From Nocardioides panaciterrulae (GTDB taxonomy: Bacteria; Actinomycetota; Actinomycetes; Propionibacteriales; Nocardioidaceae): DNA of 64,000 nucleotides. Below the pieces are notes generated by a model. That model was not told the origin of the DNA and made no database searches. It saw only the letters and a program-made list of their open reading frames with translations. The DNA is taken from positions 124,001 through 188,000 of the forward strand of contig NZ_JACCBG010000001.1 in the NCBI RefSeq assembly GCF_013409645.1, given 5' to 3'. This document shows, one piece after another, positions 33,405 to 43,496 of this stretch. The position numbers and the translations under genes were made by a program. Numbering within the stretch: position 1 is the first letter of the stretch; every line of letters starts with the position of its first letter.

Positions 33405-34357
33405 GCACGGGCGTGAACACCGGCGCGGGCGCCGAGGCGGGCACGAGCGCCGGAGCGACCCCCGGCCCGGACGCGGCCGGGCGCAGCCTGGTCCTCGCCG
33501 GGGTGACCTACGAGCTGTCCCGGCGCCTCCTCGACGACGTCGACGTGGAGTTCCGGGCCGGTGAGCTCACCGCGCTGTCCGGGCCCAGCGGCTCGGGCAA
33601 GACCACGCTGCTGTCGGTCGCCGGCGGCCTGATCGAGCCGACCAGCGGCCGCGCGACGTACGCCGGGAAGCCGATGTGGCTCGGGACCGGCGACCCGCGC
33701 CCGGAGGTCGCCTTCGTGCTCCAGGTCTACGGCCTGGTCCCGATCCTGTCCGCGCGCGAGAACGTCTCGGTCGCGCTGCGCGCCCGCGGCCTGAAGCCGG
33801 CCGAGGCCGACGAGCGGGCCGAGGCGGCGCTGGCCCGGTTCCACATCGCCGACCTCGGCGACCGCCAGGTCGAGGAGCTCTCCGGCGGCCAGATGCAGCG
33901 GGTCGCGCTGGCGCGCGGGCTGTGCGTCGGCTCGGAGGTGCTGCTGGCCGACGAGCCCACCTCGGAGCTCGACGAGGGCAACCGGGGCCTGGTGCTGGCC
34001 GAGCTGCGCAAGGAGGCGCGGCGCGGCGCGGTCGTGGTCGTGGCGACCCACGACCCGGCGGTCGTGGACGCCTGCGACCGGCACTACGTGATCGACGAGG
34101 GCCGCCTGGTCGACCACGTCGCCGAGGTCGACCTGGCCCAGTTCGCCGCGCCGCAGCCCGCCCGGCCCGCCCAACCCCGGACGAGCGTGCCGACCGGGAC
34201 GGCCGAACCGGCCGAACCGGCCGGGACGAGCGAGCCGTCCGGGACGAACGAACCGGCCGGGACGAGCGAGCCGGCCGACGCACAGGTCCCCGCCGTGGCC
34301 CGGCCGCGCGCCGAGGGCGACGACGCGGCGTTCCGCCGCCCCCCGGGCGACGCATGA
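33401..34357 (+). CDS. ABC transporter ATPase with repetitive C-terminal tail
   Basis: A 318-residue ATP-binding subunit of the MacB/LolD type. Walker A GPSGSGKTT, signature LSGGQMQRV, Walker B VLLADEPTSEL and VVVATHD are intact. After the cassette comes a low-complexity tail of Glu-Pro-Ala and Gly-Thr-Ser-Glu-Pro repeats (encoded near 34180-34280), probably disordered. The GTG start overlaps the preceding stop (GTGA) and its own stop overlaps the permease ATG. The two ATPases differ, so they may form a heterodimer. Confidence 0.87.
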   Translation: MSTGVNTGAGAEAGTSAGATPGPDAAGRSLVLAGVTYELSRRLLDDVDVEFRAGELTALSGPSGSGKTTLLSVAGGLIEPTSGRATYAGKPMWLGTGDPRPEVAFVLQVYGLVPILSARENVSVALRARGLKPAEADERAEAALARFHIADLGDRQVEELSGGQMQRVALARGLCVGSEVLLADEPTSELDEGNRGLVLAELRKEARRGAVVVVATHDPAVVDACDRHYVIDEGRLVDHVAEVDLAQFAAPQPARPAQPRTSVPTGTAEPAEPAGTSEPSGTNEPAGTSEPADAQVPAVARPRAEGDDAAFRRPPGDA

Positions 34358-36627
34358 ACCGCACCCTGCGGGGTGCGTGGTCCCGGCGCGGGACCCTGCT
34401 GCCCCTGCTGCTGCTGACCGTGGTCGTGGTCGCCGGCACCGTCACCGTCATCGGCTTCGCCGAGCAGGCCGGGACCTCCGCGATGCTGGCGGTGCCGCTG
34501 CTGCTGCTCGGGATCGTCGCGGTCCCCACCACCGGGCGCGAGCTCGCGAGCGCCCGGCGCGGCGAGATCGCCCTGGCCCGGCTGCGCGGCCTGCGCGGTG
34601 CCCAGCTCTACCGGCTGCTCGCGGTGGAGCCGCTGCTGGTCCTGGTCCTCGGCGGCCTGGCCGGGCTGGTGCTGGGCGGGATCGGTTCGCTGCTGGCCAC
34701 CGCGGCCTGGCTCGGCTCCGGCGCCGGCCTGCCGGGGCCGGGGGCGCTGCTCGCCGGGCTCGCGATCGTCGTGATCGGCCTGGTCGCGGTGCTCGCCGGC
34801 ATGGCCGGCGCGCTGCGCGAGCCGCTGGCCGGCCAGGTCAGCACCGCCACGCGTCCGCGGTCGGCCTCCGCGGCCGCGTTGTTCGGCAACGTGCTGGTGG
34901 TCGTGGCCGCGGTCGTCGCCGTCTACCGCAGCTCGGTGGCCACCGGCGACCCCGACTGGGTCGTGCTGGTCGGTCCCGCGCTGATCGGGCTCGCGGTCGG
35001 CGGGCTGGTCGTCTGGCTGGTGCGGGTGGCCGCCCGGGTGGCCGTGGCGCGGACCGCGGACGGGTCGCTGTCCGGCTTCCTGGCCGTACGCCGGCTCGCG
35101 CGGGTCGCGGACGCGGCGACCGCGCTGCGGGTGCTCGTGGCCGCGACCGTCGTGGCCGCCGTCGCGGTCACCGGCGCCGCCCAGGTCGGCGACTGGACCC
35201 ACGACACCGCCCGGCTGAGGGCGGGGGCGCCGCTGCAGGTCCGCCTCGACGGCGACGCCGCCGCGGCGCTGCAGCTGACCCGCGACCTCGACCCGGACGG
35301 GCACTGGCTGATGGCCGCGGTGCTGGTGCCCGGCGAGGGCAGCGTGGTGGCCCGGCGCGCGTTCCTCGACCTCTCGCGCTTCGACCCGGTGCTCGGCGAC
35401 TTCTACGCCGGCACCCCCGCGGCCGGCCTGGCCCACGACGTGGCGGCGCTGACCGGCGGCGACAGCCTCGGCACCGGCGACACGGTCACGGCGACGGTGC
35501 GCGGCGTCAGCGCGCGGCGCACCGGCGTGATGCGGCCGCGGGTCAAGGTGGGCTACCGCGACTCCACCGGCACCGGCCGGCAGGTCGTCGTCCGCCTGAA
35601 GGTCGCGCGGGACGGCGGCCCGGACACCGCCTCCGCGCCGGTCGAGGGCTGCGACACCGGCTGCGTGGTCACCTCGGTGACGCTGGCCCGCAGCCCGGGG
35701 GACACCACGCTGCCGTGGGTGCTCACCGGCCTGGACCTCGGCGGCGCCGACGCGATGACCGCGCACTGGCGCACCAGCGCCCCGAACTGGTTCGGCGAGC
35801 CGACCTCGCCGACCCGGGTCGACGACGGGCTGCTCGCGCCGTCGACGTTCAAGCCGCTCACCGCCCAGGCCACCCAGACCGCCGCCACGGTCCCGGTGGT
35901 CGCGACCGACTCCGCCACCTGGGACGGCAAGCGGCTGCTGGACTCGCCGGGCGGCGACGAGCGGACCGCCGAGCTCGTGGGCCGGCTGCCGGCGCTGCCG
36001 CTGGTGGAGGCCGACGGGCTGCTCGCCGACCTGTCGCGGGCCGCCGCCGGCGCGCCCCCGACCGTGCCGGCCGCCCAGGTGATGGTGCTGGCCCGCGCGG
36101 ACACCCCCACCAAGGTCCTCGACGCGCTCGTCGCCAAGGCCGGGCACCGCCCGGTCACCCTCGACGCGGTCGACCAGCGGGTGGCCGTTGTGACCGGCGC
36201 CGCCCAGGCGAAGGTCTACTCGCTGATGGCGCTGTTCTGCGTGCTGGCCGCGCTGCTGGTGCTCGCCACCGCGGTGGCCCGGCAGCGCACCGCCTGGACC
36301 CGGGAGGTGGCCGCGCTGCGCACGGTCGGCGTCGGCAGCCAGGTGGTCCGCGCCTCCGGGCGGGTCGAGGTGCTCTGGCTGGCCGCGGCCGCCACGGTGT
36401 CCACGCTGCTCGGCACCGTTCTCGCGGTGCCGCTGCTGCTGGCCCACCTGCCGCTGGTCAGCGTCCCGGAGCACGCCGTACCCCTCGTCACCGGGCTGTC
36501 GTGGTGGCCGCTGCTGCTCGGTGCGGTCGTCGCGGCCGTCCTCACCGGCGGGGTAGCCGGCCGCGGCCGGAGGCTGCGCCCGGACCAGACCCGGCCGGCC
36601 ATCCTGCGCGAGGAGGGCGCCGCATGA
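34354..36627 (+). CDS. FtsX-like ABC permease
   Basis: A 757-residue membrane protein with about eight helices and a large extracytoplasmic domain (about residues 285-620) holding a GCDTGC pair. The C-terminal four-helix FtsX-type unit begins at AKVYSLMALFCVLAALLVL. LTRDLDPDGHWLMAA and VLARADTP are shared with the two larger permeases downstream, so all three are related. Translationally coupled (ATGA) to the ATPase before and the permease after. Likely exports or extracts a lipid, peptide or drug; the substrate is unknown. Confidence 0.82.
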   Translation: MNRTLRGAWSRRGTLLPLLLLTVVVVAGTVTVIGFAEQAGTSAMLAVPLLLLGIVAVPTTGRELASARRGEIALARLRGLRGAQLYRLLAVEPLLVLVLGGLAGLVLGGIGSLLATAAWLGSGAGLPGPGALLAGLAIVVIGLVAVLAGMAGALREPLAGQVSTATRPRSASAAALFGNVLVVVAAVVAVYRSSVATGDPDWVVLVGPALIGLAVGGLVVWLVRVAARVAVARTADGSLSGFLAVRRLARVADAATALRVLVAATVVAAVAVTGAAQVGDWTHDTARLRAGAPLQVRLDGDAAAALQLTRDLDPDGHWLMAAVLVPGEGSVVARRAFLDLSRFDPVLGDFYAGTPAAGLAHDVAALTGGDSLGTGDTVTATVRGVSARRTGVMRPRVKVGYRDSTGTGRQVVVRLKVARDGGPDTASAPVEGCDTGCVVTSVTLARSPGDTTLPWVLTGLDLGGADAMTAHWRTSAPNWFGEPTSPTRVDDGLLAPSTFKPLTAQATQTAATVPVVATDSATWDGKRLLDSPGGDERTAELVGRLPALPLVEADGLLADLSRAAAGAPPTVPAAQVMVLARADTPTKVLDALVAKAGHRPVTLDAVDQRVAVVTGAAQAKVYSLMALFCVLAALLVLATAVARQRTAWTREVAALRTVGVGSQVVRASGRVEVLWLAAAATVSTLLGTVLAVPLLLAHLPLVSVPEHAVPLVTGLSWWPLLLGAVVAAVLTGGVAGRGRRLRPDQTRPAILREEGAA

Positions 36628-39600
36628 ACCCGCTGTTCGCCACGGTGGCCCGCGGGCTGCGGGCCCGGGCGCTGCTCTCGGCCGGCTCGGTGCTGCTCAC
36701 GGCGCTGGCCATCGGCTCGGCGGTGCTCGGTCCGGTCTTCCAGGAGGCGGTCACCAACTCCTACCTGGTCACCCGCCTCAACGACGCCCCGAACGAGCTC
36801 ACCGGGCTGACCTGGCGCTACCAGCCGGAGGGCCCGACGGTCGACGTCGCCACCACCGTGGCCCGGGCGGAGCGGGCCGCCGCCGGTGCCGCCGACGGGC
36901 CCTTCCTGGCCCCGCAGTCCCTCGTCGAGAGCGGCCGGCTGCCCGCGCTGTCCGGCGCCCAGGTCCAGCTGCTCGGCAGGGACGGCGCCTGCGACCACCT
37001 CGAGGTCGAGGGCCGGTGCCCGGCCCGGCCGGGGGAGATCCTGATGCTGGCGGGCGACCTCGAGCGGACCGGGCTGACGGTCGGGAGCCCGATCGACACG
37101 GGCTCGCCGGGCCGCGGGGGGTTCGGGAAGCTGACGGTGGTCGGCAGCTACCGGGTCCCGTCGAGCGCCACCGACTACTGGTTCCAGCCGGCCCGCTTCG
37201 GCAGCATCCCCCCGTTCGAGACGGCGCGCCAGCAGATGCCCTACAAGCCGGCGCCGTTCGTCACGCCGCTGTCGACCTTCGAGCGGGTCCCGCCGGCCGG
37301 CTACAGCGTGCTGGTCGACCGGCGGCTGCAGGTCCCGGCCGGCTTCACCGTCGACGACCTGCCCGCGGTCGAGCGGACCGCGGCCGGGCTGGACGGCGAC
37401 GCCAGCCGGGTCCCGGGTGGGACGCTCACCGGCGACAGCATCAACGACATCCACGGCATCGCGCAGGAGGTCAGGGGGCAGCAGGCCACCGCGAAGGCCT
37501 CGATCACCCCGGCTGTCATCTCGCTCGTGCTCGTGGCCATGGCGCTGCTGCTGCGGCTGCTGATGGCGGCGGCCGACCTGCGCCTGCCCGAGCTGGCGCT
37601 GGCCTCGCTGCGCGGCCTGCCGCGTCGACGGATGTGGGCGCTCGGGCTGTCGGAGCCGCTGGCCCTGCTGGCGCTGTCGCTGCCGGTGGGCGCCGCGGTC
37701 GGGTTCGCGCTGTCGCTCGCGCTGGTGCGCTGGTGGCTGGTCCCGGGCCTGCCGCTGCCGCTGCCGTGGACCGCGCTGGCCTCGGCGCTGGTGGTCGCGG
37801 TCGCCTCGCTGCTGGTCGCGGTGCTCGCCGTCGGGCTGGTGCTGCGGGTCTCCCTGTCCGACCAGCTCACCGGTGTACGCCGGCCGCAGCGGACCTCCCG
37901 CGTGGCGCTAGTCGTGCAGCTCACGCTGGTCGCGGCCGCGGTCGCGGTGCTGGCCAGCAAGCTGTCGGCCGACAAGCCGGGCGACCCCGACATGACCGAC
38001 CTGGTGCTGCCGGTGCTGCTCGCGGTGGTGGCCGGCCTGGCCGCCACCCGGCTGGTGGCCGGCGCGGCGACCCGCTGGACCCGGGCGCGCCCGCGGGCCC
38101 GGGCCCTGGCCGGCTTCGTCGCCGCCCGGGCGATCAGCCGGCGGCAGGAGGGCACGCTGGTGATCCTGCCGGTGACCGCCGCGATCGCCATCTGCGTGTT
38201 CGGCGCCGGGGTCTACACCTCGGCGAGCCAGTGGCGCGAGAGCGTCGCCGCGACCGCCGCGCCGGCCGGCCAGGTGTGGACCTCCCCGCTGACCATCGAC
38301 CAGACCGTGGGGCTGACCCGCCGGCTGGACCCGCAGGGCCGGTGGCTGATGGCCGCGGGGCAGCTCGACAGCCTCGGCCCGACGTACACCGTCGTCGACG
38401 CGCCCCGGCTGGGCCGGGTCGCGGCGTGGCAGGACCAGTGGACCCCCGGCATCGGCGCCGACGAGGTCGCGCGCCGGATCGGCCTGCGGGCGACGGTGCC
38501 GACGGTCACCGGCACGCGGCTCGGTCTCACCGTCGACAACCAGGTCCGCTCCGACGACGACCTCTACCTCCGGCTCCGGCTCGACGTGCCGTCGGACCGC
38601 ACCCACTACCTGTTCCTCGGCCCGTTCCGGTCCGGCACGAGCAGCCTGTCCGGGCCCACGCCGTACTGCCGCCAGGGCTGCCAGCTGCGGGGCATCACCG
38701 TGGGCGCCGCCGCCGCGCTGCCGGCAGCGATGCAGGGCTCGCTCACCCTCAGCGACATCGTCGCCGACGGCGAGCCCGTCCCGGGCGCGATCGCGGGGGC
38801 GGGCTGGACCCGCAGCCCCGACGACCAGCCGGACGGCGCGGTCGGCGAGGTCTCCACCAGCGGGGACCGGCTGGTGGTCGGCGTGGACTCCGGCGGCGGC
38901 ACCGCGATCGGGCAGATCACCTCCGGGGACGTGCCGGCGAGGCTGCCGGTGGTGGCCGGCGTGGACTCGCCGACGACCGCCGCGTCCGGCAGCTTCACCG
39001 GCACCAGCGAGAGCGAGTTCCCGGTCCGGCCGGTGCTGACCTCGGGCAGCGTGCCGTTCCTCGGCCCGAGCGGCCTGATGATCGACTACGGCATGCTGAC
39101 CGCCACCCGCACGCTCTACGACCAGGGCCAGGACGTCTACGTGCTGGCCCGCGCGGACACCCCGCCGTCGGTCCTCCAGGGCCTCGAGGACGCCGGCGTC
39201 ACCCGCAGCACCACGCTCGCCTCGGTCAAGCACACCCTGGACCAGGGGGCCTACGCGCTGGCGCTGCGGCTCTACGCCGTGGTCGCGGTGCTGGTGCTGA
39301 TCATGGCGCTGGCCGGCCTCGTCGTGAGCACCGCCGTCCAGCTGCCGGCCCGACGCCGCGATGCCGCGTCGCTGCGGGTCGTGGGGGTCTCCCGCCGGTC
39401 GGTGATGTCCTCGGTGGTGCGCGAGCTCGCGGTGGTCCTGGGGGGGACCGCGCTGGCCGGCCTCGCCGCGGGCACGGTCGCGCAGTACGTCGTGCTCCGG
39501 ACGGTCACGCTCGGCTACGTCGAGGACATCAAGACCCCCGCGCTCGTCGCCGCGGTCGACTGGAACCGGCTCGCGGTGCTCACGCTGCTCGCCGCGGTGG

Positions 39601-39683
39601 TCTTCGGCGTGGTGGCCGTGGCGAGCGCCGCGCTGACCGTCCGCGGCGCGCGTGGGGCCACGCTGCGGGAGAACGCGCGCTGA
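36624..39683 (+). CDS. large FtsX-like ABC permease, copy A
   Basis: A 1019-residue permease with an N-terminal helix (ALLSAGSVLLTALAIGSAVL), a first outer domain containing CDHLEVEGRC, a central block of helices starting at AVISLVLVAMALLLRLL, a second outer domain containing YCRQGC, and a C-terminal FtsX unit. The Cys pairs probably form disulfides outside the membrane. It is coupled (ATGA) to the preceding permease, so ATPases and both permeases form one unit. It is strongly similar to the permease at 40352-43483. Confidence 0.83.
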   Translation: MNPLFATVARGLRARALLSAGSVLLTALAIGSAVLGPVFQEAVTNSYLVTRLNDAPNELTGLTWRYQPEGPTVDVATTVARAERAAAGAADGPFLAPQSLVESGRLPALSGAQVQLLGRDGACDHLEVEGRCPARPGEILMLAGDLERTGLTVGSPIDTGSPGRGGFGKLTVVGSYRVPSSATDYWFQPARFGSIPPFETARQQMPYKPAPFVTPLSTFERVPPAGYSVLVDRRLQVPAGFTVDDLPAVERTAAGLDGDASRVPGGTLTGDSINDIHGIAQEVRGQQATAKASITPAVISLVLVAMALLLRLLMAAADLRLPELALASLRGLPRRRMWALGLSEPLALLALSLPVGAAVGFALSLALVRWWLVPGLPLPLPWTALASALVVAVASLLVAVLAVGLVLRVSLSDQLTGVRRPQRTSRVALVVQLTLVAAAVAVLASKLSADKPGDPDMTDLVLPVLLAVVAGLAATRLVAGAATRWTRARPRARALAGFVAARAISRRQEGTLVILPVTAAIAICVFGAGVYTSASQWRESVAATAAPAGQVWTSPLTIDQTVGLTRRLDPQGRWLMAAGQLDSLGPTYTVVDAPRLGRVAAWQDQWTPGIGADEVARRIGLRATVPTVTGTRLGLTVDNQVRSDDDLYLRLRLDVPSDRTHYLFLGPFRSGTSSLSGPTPYCRQGCQLRGITVGAAAALPAAMQGSLTLSDIVADGEPVPGAIAGAGWTRSPDDQPDGAVGEVSTSGDRLVVGVDSGGGTAIGQITSGDVPARLPVVAGVDSPTTAASGSFTGTSESEFPVRPVLTSGSVPFLGPSGLMIDYGMLTATRTLYDQGQDVYVLARADTPPSVLQGLEDAGVTRSTTLASVKHTLDQGAYALALRLYAVVAVLVLIMALAGLVVSTAVQLPARRRDAASLRVVGVSRRSVMSSVVRELAVVLGGTALAGLAAGTVAQYVVLRTVTLGYVEDIKTPALVAAVDWNRLAVLTLLAAVVFGVVAVASAALTVRGARGATLRENAR

Positions 39684-39739
39684 GCCGGGGCCGCTCCGGT
39701 CCTGGCCGGTCCCGACCCCGGGCGCCTTGGGCCCGCGCC

Positions 39740-39745
39740 TACCGT
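39740..39745 (+). promoter_or_regulatory. -10 element of leaderless promoter (TACCGT)
   Basis: TACCGT ends 6 nt before GTG 39752 of the DUF427 gene, giving it a promoter separate from the ABC operon. Confidence 0.45.
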
Positions 39746-39751
39746 GGGGCC

Positions 39752-40261
39752 GTGCAGCAGCAGCGTGAGGTCCCGGGGCCGGGACAGGAGTCGGTGTGGG
39801 ACTACCCGCGGCCGCCCCGGCTGGAGCGGACCGAGGAGCTGGTCGAGGTCGAGCTCGGCGGCCGCGTGGTCGCCAGCAGCCGGGCCGGCTGGCGGGTGCT
39901 GGAGACCAGCCACCCCCCGACGTACTACCTGCCCCGCGAGGCGTTCGTCGCCGGCAGTCTGCGGCCGTGCCCCGGTGCCACGTGGTGCGAGTGGAAGGGG
40001 CGGGCGTCGTACTTCGACGTGGTCGCCACCGGCCCGGCGGGGGCGCAGGTCGTGGCCCCTCGGGCCGCCTGGACCTACGAGCACCCCACCCCGGGCTTCG
40101 TCGAGCTGGCGGGGGCGGTCGCGGTGATGCCGGGGCTGGTGGACCGGTGCACGGTGGACGGGGAGACCGTGGTGCCGCAGCCGGGCGGCTTCTACGGCGG
40201 CTGGATCACCGGCCGGTTCGTCGGCCCGTTCAAGGGCGCGCCGGGCACCGCCGGCTGGTAG
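39752..40261 (+). CDS. DUF427 domain protein
   Basis: A 169-residue protein of the DUF427 family, a small beta-rich fold of unknown biochemical role widespread in actinobacteria. PTYYLPREAF, CPGATWCEWKGRASYFDV (in part CEWKGRASYFDV) and AAWTYEHPTPGF are its landmarks. The C-terminus YGGWITGRFVGPFKGAPGT is also family-typical. No signal peptide. It stands between two near-identical permease genes but has its own leaderless promoter, so it is probably unrelated to transport. Confidence 0.85.
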   Translation: MQQQREVPGPGQESVWDYPRPPRLERTEELVEVELGGRVVASSRAGWRVLETSHPPTYYLPREAFVAGSLRPCPGATWCEWKGRASYFDVVATGPAGAQVVAPRAAWTYEHPTPGFVELAGAVAVMPGLVDRCTVDGETVVPQPGGFYGGWITGRFVGPFKGAPGTAGW

Positions 40262-40337
40262 GCCGTCGGCGCGCCGGCGCGACGGGTGATGCGGAGGAGA
40301 CCGGCCGAAACGCCGCAGGTTCCACCCCGATCGTGCC

Positions 40338-40343
40338 TAGGGT
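40338..40343 (+). promoter_or_regulatory. -10 element of leaderless promoter (TAGGGT)
   Basis: TAGGGT ends 8 nt before GTG 40352 of the second large permease, so this copy has independent expression. Confidence 0.45.
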
Positions 40344-40351
40344 GGGCGGTT

Positions 40352-43300
40352 GTGACCGCCACGCCGCCGCCGAAGGACCGGTCACCGGCACACTCGTCCG
40401 ACCCGCCCGGCCGTGCGGCGCGGACGCGGCTCAGCAGGAGTCAGCTGCTCGCCACCGTGGCCCGGGGCGTGCGGTCCCGCGCCCTGCTCTCGGCCGGGTC
40501 GGTGCTGCTCACGGTCCTGGCCGTCGGGGCTGCCGTGCTGGGCCCGGTGTTCCAGCAGGCCGTGGTGAGCTCCTACCTGGTCAGCCGGCTCAACGAGTCC
40601 CCCAACGAGCTCACCGGCCTCACCTGGCGGTTCCAGCCGGACGGTGGGGTCCGCGACGTGCACCGTGCCATCGGGCTTGCTGAGGACGCGGCGGCCGACC
40701 AGACGCACGGCCCGTTCCTGCCACCGCAGTCGCTGGTCGAGAGCCCGCGGATGACGGCCCTGGCCGACGCGAAGGTCGAGGTGCTCGGCAAGCAGGGTGC
40801 CTGCTCCCACCTCGTCGTCCAGGGACGCTGTCCGAGCCGGCCCGGCGAGATCCTGATGCTCGCCAAGGACCTCGAGCTGACCGGGTTGTCCCCGGGCAGC
40901 GCGATCGACACCGGCCCCCAGGGACGCGGTGGCTTCGGCAGGCTGACGGTGGTCGGCAGCTACGAGGTGCCGGTCGACGCGACCGACTACTGGTTCCTGC
41001 CGGCCCGGTTCAGCAGCATCCCGCCCACCACCAACTCGCCGTACCAGCCGGCGCCGTTCGTGACCTCGCTGGGCACCTTCGACCAGGTCGAGCCCGCGCG
41101 GTACAGCGTGCTGGTCGACCGGCGGCTGCAGGTCCCGCCCGACTTCAGGCTCAGCGACCTGGCGCCAGTGGAGCGGATGGGCCACCATCTCGATGGTCGG
41201 GTCACGCCGGTCCGTGGCGGGACGTTGACCGGCGACACCATCAACGACCTCACGGGGATCGCCCGGGAGATCGAGCGGCAGCAGTCAACCGCCAAGGCCT
41301 CGGTCACGCCGGCGGTGATCTCGCTGGTGCTCGTCGCGATGGCACTGCTGCTGCGGCTGCTGGTGGCCGCGGCGGAGCTGCGCCTGCCCGAGCTCGCGCT
41401 GGCGTCGTTGCGCGGCCTGCCGCGTCGGCGGATGTGGACCCTCGGCCTGTCGGAGCCGCTTGCCCTGCTGGGCCTCTCGTTCCCGGTCGGGGTCATCGCC
41501 GGTCTCGGGTCCTCCTTCGTGCTGGTGCGGTGGTGGCTGGTCCCGGGCCTGCCGATGCCGGTCCCGGGGGTCGCGCTGGCCTCGGCGCTGGTGGTCACGG
41601 TCGCCTCGGTGCTCGTGGCGGTGGTCGCCGTCGGCCGGGTGCTGCGGGTCCCCCTGTCCGATCAGCTCACCGGTGTCCGCCGACCGCAGCGGACCTCACG
41701 GCTCGGACTGATCGGACAGCTCGCCCTCCTCGCCGCGGCCGTCGCGGTGCTGGCCAGCAAGCTGACCGCCGGCCGACCGGGGCAGCCCGACCTGACCGAC
41801 CTGGTGCTGCCGGTGCTGCTGGCCGTGGTCACCGGTCTCGCGGCGACCCGACTGGTCGCGGCGGCGGCCTCGCGCTGGACCCGGGCCCGCCCCCGGGCCC
41901 GGTCCCTGGCGGGCTTCGTGGCGGCCCGGGCGATCAGCCGCAGGCGGGAGGGCACGCTGGTGATCCTGCCGCTGACCGCCGCGATCGCCATCTGCGTGTT
42001 CGGGGCCGGGGTCTATCAGTCCGCGAGCCTGTGGCGGGAGAGCGTGGCCGCCACGACCGCGCCGGCCGGGCAGGTCTGGACGTCGTCGGCGACGCTCGAC
42101 CAGACCGTCGCGCTGACCCACCGGCTCGACCCCAGGGGCCGGTGGCTGATGGCGGCCGGCCAGATCGACAGTCTCGGCCCGACGTACACCGTCGTCGACG
42201 CGCCCCGCCTGGGCCGGGTGGCGGCGTGGCAGGACCAGTGGACCCCCGGCACCAGCGCCGACGAGATCGCCCGACGGATCGGTCTGCCGGCGACGGTGCC
42301 GACCGTCACCGGCTCGCGGGTCGGGATCACTGTCGACAACCGGGTCAGCTCGGGGGAGGACCTCTACCTCCGGCTCCGGCTCGACGTCCTCGGAGAGCGC
42401 ACCCACCTGCTCTTCCTCGGGCCCCTCGCGTCCGGCACCAGCAGCGTCTCGGGGCCGGTGTCCTACTGCCGCGAGGGCTGCCTGCTGCAGGGCATGACCC
42501 TGGGTGGGTCCGCCGCGCTGCCGACCACGATGACGGGCACGCTCACGATCAGCGACGTCGTCGTGGACGGCAGGACGGTGGCCAGCGGGATCCGGTCCGC
42601 CGGCTGGGTCCGCAGCCCCGATGACCAGCCCGACGGTGCCGTCACAGCGGTGCGGACCGAGGGCGACCGGTTGGTGGTCGCCGTGGACTCGGGCGGCCGG
42701 CCGGCGATCGGGCGGATCACCTCCGGGGGTGTGCCGTCGAGGCTCCCGGTCGTGGCGGGCGCCCACGCGTCCACGACGGCAGCCTCGGGCAGCTTCAGCA
42801 ACACGAGTGCCTACGAGTTCCCGGTGGACCCGGTGATCACCTCCGGCAGCGTGCCGTTCCTCGGGCCGAGCGGCCTGATGGTCGACTACGACATGCTGAC
42901 GACCACCCGCACCATCGACGACCAGGGGCAGGCGGTCCACGTGCTGGCCCGTGCGGACACCCCGGCCTCGGTCGTCCTGGGACTGCAGGAGGCGGGTGTC
43001 ACGCGCAGCACCACGCTCGCCGCGGTCAAGCACACCCTCGACCAGGGCGCCTACGCGCTGGCCCTGCGGCTCTACGCCGTCGTCGCGGGGCTGGTGCTCG
43101 TGATGGCGCTCGCGGGACTCTTCGTGAGCACAGCCGTCCAGCTGCCCGCCCGCCGACGCGACGCCGCGTCGCTGCGGGTCGTGGGTATGTCCCGGCGCTC
43201 GGTGATGTCCTCGGTGGTGCGCGAGCTCGTCGTGGTGCTCGGGGGCACCGCCCTGGCCGGCCTCGCCGCGGGCACGCTCGCGGAGTACGTCGTGCTGCGG

Positions 43301-43483
43301 ACCGTCACGCTCGGCTATCTCCAGGACATCCGGACGCCACCCCTGGTGGCGCAGCTCGACGTGCAGCGACTCGCCGTTCTCGCCCTGCTCGCCGGAGGGC
43401 TCTTCGCGGTGGTGGCCGTGGCCAGCGCCGTACTGACCGTCCGGGGTGCGCGCGGCGCGACGCTGCGGGAGGACGCACGCTGA
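40352..43483 (+). CDS. large FtsX-like ABC permease, copy B
   Basis: A 1043-residue paralogue of the permease at 36624-39683, alike over the whole length (for example SAGSVLLTVLAVGAAVLGPV, NELTGLTWRFQPDG, LASLRGLPRRRMWTLGLSEP). The outer-domain cysteines (ACSHLVVQGRC, YCREGC) are kept. It has an extra 35-residue polar N-terminus and no ATPase next to it, so it may share the ATPases encoded 7-8 kb upstream. It likely arose by tandem duplication with the DUF427 gene in between. GTG 40352 is supported by the -10 element. Confidence 0.82.
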   Translation: MTATPPPKDRSPAHSSDPPGRAARTRLSRSQLLATVARGVRSRALLSAGSVLLTVLAVGAAVLGPVFQQAVVSSYLVSRLNESPNELTGLTWRFQPDGGVRDVHRAIGLAEDAAADQTHGPFLPPQSLVESPRMTALADAKVEVLGKQGACSHLVVQGRCPSRPGEILMLAKDLELTGLSPGSAIDTGPQGRGGFGRLTVVGSYEVPVDATDYWFLPARFSSIPPTTNSPYQPAPFVTSLGTFDQVEPARYSVLVDRRLQVPPDFRLSDLAPVERMGHHLDGRVTPVRGGTLTGDTINDLTGIAREIERQQSTAKASVTPAVISLVLVAMALLLRLLVAAAELRLPELALASLRGLPRRRMWTLGLSEPLALLGLSFPVGVIAGLGSSFVLVRWWLVPGLPMPVPGVALASALVVTVASVLVAVVAVGRVLRVPLSDQLTGVRRPQRTSRLGLIGQLALLAAAVAVLASKLTAGRPGQPDLTDLVLPVLLAVVTGLAATRLVAAAASRWTRARPRARSLAGFVAARAISRRREGTLVILPLTAAIAICVFGAGVYQSASLWRESVAATTAPAGQVWTSSATLDQTVALTHRLDPRGRWLMAAGQIDSLGPTYTVVDAPRLGRVAAWQDQWTPGTSADEIARRIGLPATVPTVTGSRVGITVDNRVSSGEDLYLRLRLDVLGERTHLLFLGPLASGTSSVSGPVSYCREGCLLQGMTLGGSAALPTTMTGTLTISDVVVDGRTVASGIRSAGWVRSPDDQPDGAVTAVRTEGDRLVVAVDSGGRPAIGRITSGGVPSRLPVVAGAHASTTAASGSFSNTSAYEFPVDPVITSGSVPFLGPSGLMVDYDMLTTTRTIDDQGQAVHVLARADTPASVVLGLQEAGVTRSTTLAAVKHTLDQGAYALALRLYAVVAGLVLVMALAGLFVSTAVQLPARRRDAASLRVVGMSRRSVMSSVVRELVVVLGGTALAGLAAGTLAEYVVLRTVTLGYLQDIRTPPLVAQLDVQRLAVLALLAGGLFAVVAVASAVLTVRGARGATLREDAR

Positions 43484-43496
43484 TCCCGACGCGGCG

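Noticed and set aside
34377-36627. Second frame over the first permease continuing into the next
   Set aside because: The frame from 34354 has membrane helices and FtsX features; the other frame is Arg/Gly/Ala-rich with none.
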